A stretch of 44,714 bases of DNA from a virus: positions 1 through 44,714 of IMG/VR virus record IMGVR_UViG_3300023109_000041, one strand, 5' to 3'. Under the pieces are notes generated by a model. The model made no database searches and was not told the DNA's origin. It saw only the letters and a program-made list of their open reading frames with translations. The translations under genes and the position numbers were made by a program. Positions within the stretch are counted from its first letter, which is position 1; each line of letters opens with the position of its first letter. Shown in pieces: positions 19,464-26,114 of this stretch.

Positions 19464-19871
19464 TTAGTTTGTTCCTAATATTATTGCTCGGAATCGCATG
19501 ACTCCATGTCTAGTAACACCGTCTGGGTCTCTCATTATATCACTAAATTCATACCTGAGGTTTATCAGGTTAAATCCAGTAACACTTAGATTACTATCAT
19601 GCAATAAATCGTGAATTCTGTCCATTATTTGTTTTGTTTCTTTTGCACCTTTGTATTGTGACCATATATGAATATTTATAGTAGTTTCACCACCTGTTAA
19701 ATCTTTTGTGCTGTAGTCAATGCTTGTTTCTTCACCTAAAGCAACAAAAGGGTATGTAGCACCCTCTGTAACCTCATCAAACACACCTGCACCTAAAGTT
19801 GATGTAAGTGTATTATCACTGGATAAAGTGCTATAAATAGTTGTCTGTAGTGCAAATTGTCCAATGCTCAT
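19464..19871 (-). CDS. Tail terminator (DUF3168, GTA gp8-like)
   Basis: A 135-residue protein with the DUF3168 pattern: ALQTTIYSTLSSDNTLTSTLGAGVFDEVTEGATYPFVALGEE near the start, then INIHIWSQYKGAKETKQIMDRIHDLL and the closing MRFRAIIL. DUF3168 proteins form the ring that ends tail growth and joins the tail to the head. The start overlaps the stop of the HK97 gp10-like gene by 4 bases, and the gene precedes the tube protein, as in GTA and HK97-like phages. Confidence 0.85.
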   Translation of the reverse strand: MSIGQFALQTTIYSTLSSDNTLTSTLGAGVFDEVTEGATYPFVALGEETSIDYSTKDLTGGETTINIHIWSQYKGAKETKQIMDRIHDLLHDSNLSVTGFNLINLRYEFSDIMRDPDGVTRHGVMRFRAIILGTN

Positions 19872-20305
19872 TTTATAAGACCTTGACTTTTAAATATGGT
19901 TTTAATTTTTCTTTTATTTTTCTGTAATGCAGGTTGCAAAAATGGTCTAGCCATTATTTTTGTAGTACCAAATTCTAATGCTTTACTATATGGTGCTTCT
20001 GATCGCACTTGACCTATAACACTAGAACCAAAGGTTTTGACTTTTGTATTTATATTGCTTACTAAAAAACCTGTATCACTTGCAGGTGCTTCCCCTTGTG
20101 CAGATGATGTATGTGTTCTTCTTGGATTGTATAAAGTTCTTGTTACACCACTTTTGTTGCCACCAGTAATACTTTTAACAGCAGTTTCTTGAACTACAGA
20201 TGCACTTCTTGTTACTGCTTTTATAGAATTCTTTTTTACATTGGTTGTTAATCTTTGATTTAATCTTTTCTTAAAAGCATCATAATTAACCCATACAACA
20301 CTCAT
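19868..20305 (-). CDS. HK97 gp10-like head-tail joining / tail component
   Basis: A 145-residue basic protein. It has FKKRLNQRLTTNVKKNSIKAVTRSASVVQETAVKS at the N-terminus and ends with YSKALEFGTTKIMARPFLQPAL, the closing EFGT-x-x-x-x-RPF-x-x-P-A motif diagnostic for HK97 gp10-like proteins. The role in the family is at the head-tail interface or in tail completion. Its start overlaps the previous gene's stop by 4 bases and its stop overlaps the next start by 4 bases, so the three genes are translationally coupled. Confidence 0.85.
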   Translation of the reverse strand: MSVVWVNYDAFKKRLNQRLTTNVKKNSIKAVTRSASVVQETAVKSITGGNKSGVTRTLYNPRRTHTSSAQGEAPASDTGFLVSNINTKVKTFGSSVIGQVRSEAPYSKALEFGTTKIMARPFLQPALQKNKRKIKTIFKSQGLIK

Positions 20306-20628
20306 GTTGCTATTCCTTCTTCACAAAGCAGTTTAAGAAATCTATCCCTTTCATCAACATTGATAATAGCCCTAATATTAAATAACTTACTATCAAAACT
20401 AATCCTAGAAGCGTTAGTAATATCAGTCCTATAACGTACTGTAATCTCGTGTGACACGCTTCCAACCAGTTTACCTTGTGCATATACCTCTTTCCCACTT
20501 TTAGGCTTTATATCAGCATACACAGAAGCAATACTAGACCACCCCGAACTAATTCCCCCACCACTATCTCTAGTAGTGCCTTGTCCTTGAAGGGTAATTT
20601 TGTGTCGGAGTTGACCTACTTGGCTCAT
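20302..20628 (-). CDS. Head-tail adaptor (stopper) protein
   Basis: A 108-residue beta-barrel protein with the Phage head-tail joining signature: LRHKITLQ at the start, GWSSIASVYADIKPKSGKE in the middle, HEITVRYR and FNIRAIINVDERDRFLKLLCEE near the end. In HK97 and GTA-like phages this protein forms the stopper ring below the connector. It starts where the connector gene stops (one-base overlap) and is followed by the gp10-like gene, the canonical order. Confidence 0.85.
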   Translation of the reverse strand: MSQVGQLRHKITLQGQGTTRDSGGGISSGWSSIASVYADIKPKSGKEVYAQGKLVGSVSHEITVRYRTDITNASRISFDSKLFNIRAIINVDERDRFLKLLCEEGIAT

Positions 20629-21284
20629 TATCCTAATGACATGAGTTTTGAACTACCCATTCCACTGTAAACTACATACGGAGCAAGAAGCTTAGTTGCA
20701 GTAGCAGGTAGTGAAGTTTTACCTTCATACATATCACCTCTGTGTTCGTACAAATATGTAAGAACTTGATAGATCGCGAATTTGATAGGTTCAGGTACAG
20801 CACTAGCTGATAAATAACCTGTAACATATTTAACTTCTATGGCGTTTGCTACTCGTAATGCTGTTGGAAAGGTTTCACCTGTTCGTAAAACTACCCTTGC
20901 AGGTTGTCTAGCATTGTCTACATAATATTTAGAACTAGCAAAGGTTGTTGCATTGTCACTATCATCATAAGTCTTTATATGACTAATAGATACAACAGGT
21001 GGCATGGGTAAATCTATATAGTTTTTGTAATAGTTAATGTATGGACCAGTACGCATACCTTCCCATAGACTATCTTCTACATCTTCTAATGCATCTAGAA
21101 ACAGTTCATATGTTTGAGTCATGAAAGCACGTTGCGTGTGTTCTTCACATAGCTTTCTTGCTGTTGAGATCAATGATGTTATTAAAGCATCATCCCCTGA
21201 ACTATCTACTCTTAAATATGACTTTGCTTCTGCAAGGGTTATAGGTTCTGATGCAGGTGCTGTATGTAAAACTAGACCTGCCAT
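20628..21284 (-). CDS. Head-tail connector (gp6-like adaptor)
   Basis: A 218-residue, mostly helical protein. The N-terminus (EPITLAEAKSYLRVDSSGDDALITSLISTARKLCEEHTQRAF) is diagnostic of the phage gp6-like head-tail connector family, and the C-terminal helices (IKFAIYQVLTYLYEHRGDMY) fit as well. It forms the ring attached under the portal. It lies between the capsid gene cluster and the stopper gene. Good confidence from both motif and position. Confidence 0.9.
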   Translation of the reverse strand: MAGLVLHTAPASEPITLAEAKSYLRVDSSGDDALITSLISTARKLCEEHTQRAFMTQTYELFLDALEDVEDSLWEGMRTGPYINYYKNYIDLPMPPVVSISHIKTYDDSDNATTFASSKYYVDNARQPARVVLRTGETFPTALRVANAIEVKYVTGYLSASAVPEPIKFAIYQVLTYLYEHRGDMYEGKTSLPATATKLLAPYVVYSGMGSSKLMSLG

Positions 21285-21293
21285 TTACCACTC

Positions 21294-21473
21294 CTAATTA
21301 GCTTTTTTCTTATCAGCCTTTGCTTCTTCTACTATTGGTTGTTCGCCTACTACAGTTTCACCACCTTGTGCTTCTTGTAGCTTTTGTACTAATACCCTAA
21401 TAGTATGTTGTGCATTAGCTAGTTCTTGTTGTGCTGTGTTGTATAGTGATTCGTAGTTTAAGTCTTCTGACAT
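21294..21473 (-). CDS. Small coiled-coil hypothetical protein
   Basis: A 59-residue reading frame that fills the gap between the connector and the small membrane protein genes. It starts with ATG at 21473, with AGGAG 7 bases upstream, and encodes a helical, glutamine-rich stretch (SLYNTAQQELANAQHTIRVLVQKLQEAQ) ending in a lysine-rich tail. The heptad-like pattern suggests a coiled coil. I recognise no family. The clear ribosome site and tight packing argue that it is real. Confidence 0.6.
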   Translation of the reverse strand: MSEDLNYESLYNTAQQELANAQHTIRVLVQKLQEAQGGETVVGEQPIVEEAKADKKKAN

Positions 21474-21482
21474 ATTATTCTC

Positions 21483-21683
21483 CTAAAAAAATATTCTTTC
21501 TATTATTAGCCCAAACATTGAAGCGATAATTAAGCCATAGAGTCCATAAATAAGATTTTCAAGTCTATCAAATCTCTTTGAACCACTTTCTAACCTTCTA
21601 TCTATATTATCGTATCTAATAGCACATTCACGTTCATGTGCTTCTAGCTTACTTATAGTATCGCTTGGTATTTTGACTGCCAT
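21483..21683 (-). CDS. Small protein with C-terminal membrane anchor
   Basis: A 66-residue protein: the first 40 residues are charged and helical (KLEAHERECAIRYDNIDRRLESGSKRFDRLENL) and the last 24 form one membrane segment (IYGLYGLIIASMFGLIIERIFF). This N-terminal coiled coil plus C-terminal anchor layout is that of XhlA-like phage proteins, which work with holins. Here it lies among head genes, far from the lysis cassette, so a holin role is only one option; a membrane-associated assembly or exclusion role is another. ATG at 21683. Confidence 0.55.
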   Translation of the reverse strand: MAVKIPSDTISKLEAHERECAIRYDNIDRRLESGSKRFDRLENLIYGLYGLIIASMFGLIIERIFF

Positions 21684-21727
21684 TCAACTATTCTAAGCCA
21701 TTAATTCTTTACATACAATGATAAGTC

Positions 21728-22072
21728 TTAAGACTTTTTCTTAGTAGTTTTCTTTTTAGTTGTCTTTTTTGGTGCTTCTCCACCATCCCATGCTTCGTTT
21801 ACATCAGGTGTAGATGGGTCATCTGCTTTAAGTTGACCTTTTGTGTTTCTTGCTCTTTTTGGTGTAACTTTAGCTTCTACTTCAACAGTTTCTTCTACTG
21901 CATCAACTTTAACTTCTAAAGCCCATCCATTCTCTACAAAAGTATCCATAATTTCTTCTTGCCACTTGCCTTTAGAGATCACAATATCATCTGCTTTATG
22001 TAAAACCATATCCGCAGAATTTTCGTCTACTATTGCAGGTTTTGGAACTAATATTTTATATTTTCTTGCCAT
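21728..22072 (-). CDS. Hypothetical head-module protein with lysine-rich tail
   Basis: A 114-residue protein I do not assign. The N-terminal 55 residues look folded (KYKILVPKPAIVDENSADMVLHKADDIVISKGKWQEEIMDTFVENGWALEV). The rest is acidic and then ends in a repetitive basic tail (KKTTKKKTTKKKS). Such tails can bind DNA or RNA or act as linkers. It is the first gene after the hairpin that follows the decoration protein gene, so its expression may be lower than that of the capsid genes. A perfect 14-base palindrome (21723-21736) covers its stop codon. Confidence 0.55.
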   Translation of the reverse strand: MARKYKILVPKPAIVDENSADMVLHKADDIVISKGKWQEEIMDTFVENGWALEVKVDAVEETVEVEAKVTPKRARNTKGQLKADDPSTPDVNEAWDGGEAPKKTTKKKTTKKKS

Positions 22073-22094
22073 AATATTTACCTATTAAAATAGA

Positions 22095-22113
22095 GAGGGG
22101 AATTTCACCCCTC
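22095..22113 (-). terminator. Hairpin after the decoration gene, probable attenuator
   Basis: On the minus strand a 6-base stem (GAGGGG / CCCCTC) with a 7-base loop lies 14 bases after the decoration protein stop. It is followed by TCTATTTTAATA, a weak U-rich run. It would allow partial termination, setting a high level for capsid and decoration mRNA relative to downstream tail genes, or stabilise the 3' end of the capsid message. The stem is seen; the function is inferred. Confidence 0.55.
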
Positions 22114-22126
22114 AAATTCAAATCAC

Positions 22127-22585
22127 TTACGCTAAGTTATAAGTACTCGCACCACCTGCATGGCGTGGGAATCCTTTGATAACTGTAGCTGACATAGGTG
22201 TGCCAGACGAATGATTGCCTGTTCTGACAATATCCAATCTTATATACTGTTTACCACCTACATAGCCAATTCCACTAGCTTGTGGAGTTTCAGCATTATC
22301 ATCTAGTGTTAACCAAGTTCCATCTGAAGAGATAGAAGCATCAGTAACATCTAATTGACTGCTTACAGCAACTAGAGAACCACTTGTATCACCATGATAC
22401 AGTTTGAACTCATACTTTAAGTTACTTGCTAAAGTGTCACCTTCAGCACCTGAATTAACCATAACAAAAGCACCTTCAAAACCTGCTAGGTCTATCTCTG
22501 CTCCTGCTGTGGTGGTAGCATTTCCACTTGCAACTAGTGCCGCTGTTGAAACTACAGGTGTTAAATTATTTCCTAAATCTCTCAT
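22127..22585 (-). CDS. Probable capsid decoration protein
   Basis: A 152-residue protein right after the major capsid protein, with 14 bases between them. It is small-residue rich and beta-prone (VVSTAALVASGNATTTAGAEIDLAGFEGAFVMVNSGAEGD ... KQYIRLDIVRTG ... MSATVIKGFPRHAG). This composition, size and place fit phage head decoration or cement proteins of roseophage and pelagiphage type. No catalytic motif is seen. AGGAG lies upstream of ATG 22585. The role is inferred mainly from context. Confidence 0.6.
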   Translation of the reverse strand: MRDLGNNLTPVVSTAALVASGNATTTAGAEIDLAGFEGAFVMVNSGAEGDTLASNLKYEFKLYHGDTSGSLVAVSSQLDVTDASISSDGTWLTLDDNAETPQASGIGYVGGKQYIRLDIVRTGNHSSGTPMSATVIKGFPRHAGGASTYNLA

Positions 22586-22599
22586 AATTTACTCCTTGC

Positions 22600-23814
22600 T
22601 TACGCTGTTACTTTAAGTTTATTTATGGCTTCAGGAAGAATCACCTGACCACCAACTCTTCTTCTTGCAATGTATCTTACATTACCAGTAGTAGCTTGGG
22701 TGAAAGGGTCTCTTAAAACCGCTAACGATACTCTATCTACAATCATGTATGCTCTTCTAAAGTCACCAAAAGCAACTGGGAAAGCATTTTGTGCAATAGA
22801 TGGCATGTCTGTAGCTTCCACATAAGGTTGTCCAAGAATAGTGTTAGTAACACCACCTTGCAATGACATCCCTGCTTGGAATACATACTGACCTGCAGTA
22901 TCTTTAAGTTTTCTAATAGCAGCTAAAGTGCTTCTGTTAAATACAAAAGAACCATTTCTACCATAGTCAGACTTAATGTTATGTACTAATGATATTAAGT
23001 TATCACCAGTAATAGCTGTGTTAGAGCCTGAGTCTATAGAACCAACATCACTGTTAGTCATAAATCCTTCAGGTTTTCCTACAGCGTTACCACTTACAAA
23101 AGCAGCACCTTCAGCTTTAGCAAATTGTTCGCTAAATTCTGATTGCATTTCTGCTTCTAAGTTAAACACTGAATCTTCTAAGTCTTGCTCAGAAATATCT
23201 ACTAAAGCATATTGCTCATGTGCAGGTAATTCTTCAAGTCCTACTTGATATCCAGTAGTTTCACTTCTAGTTCCACTTTCAGCTACCCACTGTGCCGCAA
23301 AAGTTCCAGTTCTTTTTGGGATTTGGATACTTCTACTACCAGTGCTTCTAATTCTTGCAATACTTCTAATTGGTGATATTTCAGTAATATCTTTAATTAG
23401 CTCTTTTACATATTCAGGTGGTGCTAAATAACCACCAGTTGAATCATTGCTTACAGTAAGTGCTTTCTTTTCTGCTACATCAAGACCTTCTATGCCTTTT
23501 CTGCAGTATGAGTCAAATGCACCCATGTATTCATCTACTTGCTTTGATTCAAAACCTGAATTTGGTCGTGTTACGATTGTTTCAAGTTTATCAATTTGGC
23601 TTTTGATGTTATCAGCGTTAAGTTCAGCAGTTGTTAGTTTTTGATTAATGTCTTCATAAGAATCCATCTTAGCTTCCATTCTAGCTATTTTCTCATCTAC
23701 ATATGCTGTACTCTCGCCTTTTTCTATGCTGTCTAGTCTTTGGTCATTAACTTTTTTAAATTCTTCAAAAGTTTTGCCCATGTCCTGTATAGCATTTTTT
23801 ATATCTTCCGACAT
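22600..23814 (-). CDS. Major capsid protein, HK97 fold
   Basis: A 404-residue protein. Residues 1-85 are a charged coiled coil, the scaffolding delta domain that the prohead protease removes. The mature part then begins, with ALTVSNDSTGGYLAPPEYVKELI at 119-140, followed by ISPIRSIARIRSTGSRSIQIPKR, the conserved start of HK97-type capsid proteins. A typical end is VRYIARRRVGGQVILPEAI. The cleavage site should lie between residues 85 and 120. It follows the protease gene and precedes the decoration gene, the canonical order. Confidence 0.93.
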   Translation of the reverse strand: MSEDIKNAIQDMGKTFEEFKKVNDQRLDSIEKGESTAYVDEKIARMEAKMDSYEDINQKLTTAELNADNIKSQIDKLETIVTRPNSGFESKQVDEYMGAFDSYCRKGIEGLDVAEKKALTVSNDSTGGYLAPPEYVKELIKDITEISPIRSIARIRSTGSRSIQIPKRTGTFAAQWVAESGTRSETTGYQVGLEELPAHEQYALVDISEQDLEDSVFNLEAEMQSEFSEQFAKAEGAAFVSGNAVGKPEGFMTNSDVGSIDSGSNTAITGDNLISLVHNIKSDYGRNGSFVFNRSTLAAIRKLKDTAGQYVFQAGMSLQGGVTNTILGQPYVEATDMPSIAQNAFPVAFGDFRRAYMIVDRVSLAVLRDPFTQATTGNVRYIARRRVGGQVILPEAINKLKVTA

Positions 23815-23826
23815 AATAATCTCCTA

Positions 23827-24759
23827 TTAAGATTTTAAGGTTAAAGTTAAGTTTTTTATGGCATCTACCAATTCAACATTTGTATCAACATCACGTTGAC
23901 CGAATGCATCAGTGACTGCTTTTGCAGCCATCTTTGCTTCTGAACGAGAAAGACTGAAGGCATCACGCATTCCATTTTCCCACTCTCTAATAGAAATCTC
24001 TTCACCTTTTACTGAACGAACAGTTGCCTGAGGGTTCATAGGAAAGGTTACTAACGACACTTCCATCAAATCTACTTCTTTGATAATACGTTTATTACCA
24101 CGCTTATCATATGAAACTTCTTTAGGGTTTACTCTAAAGCCTATTGATAGACCATCTAAAGCACCCATTTTTAATAATTCGTAAGCTTCTGCACCTGCCT
24201 GTGTTTTAAGAGCAAGTCTACCCTTGACAACTAAACCATGCTCATCTTCTTTTATCTCATCAAACACGCCTATAGGCATATCAGACTTGTGTTGATATAA
24301 GAGTTTTACATTTTGTGGTTTTCTTTTTTTAAGGGATTTTGCAAAAGCACCTGATTCAATGACGTCATTACCTAAGTCTTTATTACCAAAGACTGAACCA
24401 TATCCTTCAAAAGTACCATAGTTCTTATTTTCATCTTCATCGTTGTAAGCTTTAATGCTTGATTTGATCTCAATAGATTCTTTTTCTACTTCTTTAGAAT
24501 CCATTTCATCAACAGTTTCTTCAGTATCAGGTTTGCTTTTACCAAACTCAATAATATAAGAATCATCTGTTTCTTCAACTGCTCTTATGTGTTTCTCATC
24601 ATTCTCAATAGAATCTTCTTTACTAGAATTGTACTGACTAGTACAGACAGCTAATCTTTGCTCGGAATCTGTATATTCACTCGCCATAGTGTCATCTCCC
24701 ATACATCTTGTTATAAAATTTTGCCTAGACTCTACTATTTTTGGTTTAGGAATAGGCAT
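23827..24759 (-). CDS. Prohead protease, HK97 type, with N-terminal cysteine-containing extension
   Basis: A 310-residue protein. The protease domain spans about residues 100-250: GYGSVFGNKDLGNDVIESGAFAKSL, then YQH with His157, GLSIGF with Ser205, and EVDLMEVSLVTFPMNP with Glu233, which fits the herpesvirus-like fold used by HK97 proteases (His and Ser catalytic). Residues 1-45 form an extra module (ESRQNFITRCMGD ... EYTDSEQRLAVC) that occurs in marine phage head proteins and has an unknown role; an acidic linker follows. It matures the major capsid protein encoded just downstream. Confidence 0.88.
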   Translation of the reverse strand: MPIPKPKIVESRQNFITRCMGDDTMASEYTDSEQRLAVCTSQYNSSKEDSIENDEKHIRAVEETDDSYIIEFGKSKPDTEETVDEMDSKEVEKESIEIKSSIKAYNDEDENKNYGTFEGYGSVFGNKDLGNDVIESGAFAKSLKKRKPQNVKLLYQHKSDMPIGVFDEIKEDEHGLVVKGRLALKTQAGAEAYELLKMGALDGLSIGFRVNPKEVSYDKRGNKRIIKEVDLMEVSLVTFPMNPQATVRSVKGEEISIREWENGMRDAFSLSRSEAKMAAKAVTDAFGQRDVDTNVELVDAIKNLTLTLKS

Positions 24760-24785
24760 ATTATCTATATATAGTACATCAGGTA

Positions 24786-25604
24786 CTAGTCTAGCACAAT
24801 ATCTTGTTCATCTGCATAAACTATTACACATCTGCAATTAATCACGTTCTTTGCACCACCTCTAGAATCACCTGCATATTTCATTGGAACACCATCAATC
24901 ATAAAATCTTCATCCATATCTACAGTTTGTCTATTAGCATTTGCGTGTGCAGGTCTTGTTCTTGCATCATTTGTTGAAACCCACTGTTTCTTCATTTTTA
25001 TTCCAAGTTGTTTTTGTGCATTTTCAAAATATGAATTTTGTGCATAACTTGCCGCATTATGTGTTTCTGTTCTTGCTATAAGTGATGATCTTCTAATGCT
25101 TATTGTTTGTATTTCCTTGCTTACAAGATTAGCTATATTTTCTAATGCAAGACCACCTAATCTTCCATCTTCAATTAATCTGCTTATTTGGTTTGCCATT
25201 CTTATGCTTATACCTGAAAGCTGTAATTGTCTAGTTGCAAAATAGGTGCTAATTAGATTTTCAAAATCTATTCTTGTGCCAAAGACATATAATTCAATAT
25301 CTTTTGTTGTAAAGTATTTATCTTCGTTGTATTTAAATATTGTTCTAAATACTTTTCTGTAGTGATTGGTTACTAGGGGTATAAAATCTTCATTCAAAGT
25401 CTGTGCGGCAGTCTCTGGTTGATATATGCCGTATTCTTTATAAAGAAACATTTGCACATTAACAAACTTTCTAAAAAGAGTTTTTAAGTTTCTGTTAAAT
25501 TGTTTTTCAAGATTGTTCCTGATTGATAGTTGATCTCTAAGTTCTTTTCTTACATCTATCTTGCCTTGTCTTAAAGTATTAAATCTTTTCTGATTAAGTT
25601 TCAT
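24786..25604 (-). CDS. Minor head protein (Mu gpF / SPP1 gp7 family)
   Basis: A 272-residue protein. The N-terminal half is helical and basic. The C-terminal part has RTETHNAASYAQN (about residue 177), KKQWVSTNDARTRPAHANANRQTV and NVINCRCVI, the conserved motifs of Phage_Mu_F head morphogenesis proteins. In SPP1 the homologue sits inside the capsid with the portal and helps DNA exit. The gene normally follows the portal gene directly; here a two-gene plus-strand island (25690-26066) is inserted between them. Confidence 0.88.
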   Translation of the reverse strand: MKLNQKRFNTLRQGKIDVRKELRDQLSIRNNLEKQFNRNLKTLFRKFVNVQMFLYKEYGIYQPETAAQTLNEDFIPLVTNHYRKVFRTIFKYNEDKYFTTKDIELYVFGTRIDFENLISTYFATRQLQLSGISIRMANQISRLIEDGRLGGLALENIANLVSKEIQTISIRRSSLIARTETHNAASYAQNSYFENAQKQLGIKMKKQWVSTNDARTRPAHANANRQTVDMDEDFMIDGVPMKYAGDSRGGAKNVINCRCVIVYADEQDIVLD

Positions 25605-25625
25605 AAAATTATTATGTCATATGAG

Positions 25626-25653
25626 TTGCAATAATCTATAGGGTTGTTATAAT
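25626..25653 (+). promoter_or_regulatory. Promoter of the plus-strand island
   Basis: A -35 TTGCAA (25626-25631), a 16-base spacer and a perfect -10 TATAAT (25648-25653) face rightward, ending 36 bases before the start at 25690. The -10 lies inside the palindrome GTTATAATAAC (25646-25656). The same box occurs in the promoters at 30.96 and 40.83 kb. Confidence 0.75.
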
Positions 25654-25689
25654 AACTACATGATAAACAATAACTTAAAAGGTAATAAA

Positions 25690-25866
25690 ATGACAAACGA
25701 ACTTAAAGAAACATATGACTCAATTTATAAAAAAATGGAAGGTGGTACAGCACACAAACAATTTAGATCTGAGAATGTATCTCTAATAGAAGCTGATGAT
25801 AACTTTGCAAGGTTTGTAATGGAAACAGCTAAGTCAGTAATTAAATTTAACAAGAGAGGTAAATAA
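25690..25866 (+). CDS. Hypothetical protein of the plus-strand island
   Basis: A 58-residue hydrophilic protein (MTNELKETYDSIYKKMEGG ... RFVMETAKSVIKFNKRGK). I chose ATG 25690, which has AAAAGG 8-9 bases upstream; an ATG at 25660 in frame lies too close to the promoter and has no ribosome site. No family is recognised. It is the first gene of a two-gene unit on the opposite strand to the head genes, with its own promoter and terminator, which is the structure of a moron. Its stop overlaps the next start region (TAATG). Confidence 0.6.
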   Translation: MTNELKETYDSIYKKMEGGTAHKQFRSENVSLIEADDNFARFVMETAKSVIKFNKRGK

Positions 25867-26066
25867 TGATTGATTGGAAAAACTGTAAAGATGCTACTAG
25901 TGATAACCAGTATTGCGACAAAGGTGTTACTGGTTGTAGTTACTGTGATGATATGGACTATGTTTTAACATACGAAAAAGAATATAGAAAATGTGCAGAC
26001 TTCAGTTCTATGAACAAAGACGCACAAGATCATATAGAAGATATCTATAGAAAAAGAGGGGTGTAG
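25866..26066 (+). CDS. Cysteine-rich hypothetical protein of the island
   Basis: A 66-residue acidic protein with six cysteines, five of them within the first 29 residues (NC, YC, GC, YC pairs) and one at about residue 43. The layout suggests a small metal-binding fold, but the spacing does not match a finger I know. It overlaps the preceding stop (TAATG) and is followed 15 bases later by a strong terminator. Moron genes of this size often act on the host or on competing phages; here that is only a possibility. Confidence 0.6.
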   Translation: MIDWKNCKDATSDNQYCDKGVTGCSYCDDMDYVLTYEKEYRKCADFSSMNKDAQDHIEDIYRKRGV

Positions 26067-26081
26067 TAATTTTTAAATATC

Positions 26082-26107
26082 AAAGGGGATTAAGTTCCCC
26101 TTTTTTT
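26082..26107 (+). terminator. Rho-independent terminator of the island
   Basis: An 8-base perfect stem (AAAGGGGA / TCCCCTTT), a 6-base loop, then a run of T through 26107. It closes the rightward island just before the end of the portal gene on the other strand. On the minus strand the stem is also present, but the following run is only TTTGATATTT, so leftward reading from portal into minor head gene is less affected. Confidence 0.85.
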
Positions 26108-26114
26108 ATTGTGA

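Noticed and set aside
21723-21736. Perfect 14-base palindrome AAGTCTTAAGACTT at a gene end
   Set aside because: It has no loop and no T run, so it cannot be a standard terminator; a chance palindrome in AT-rich DNA or a protein site cannot be told apart.
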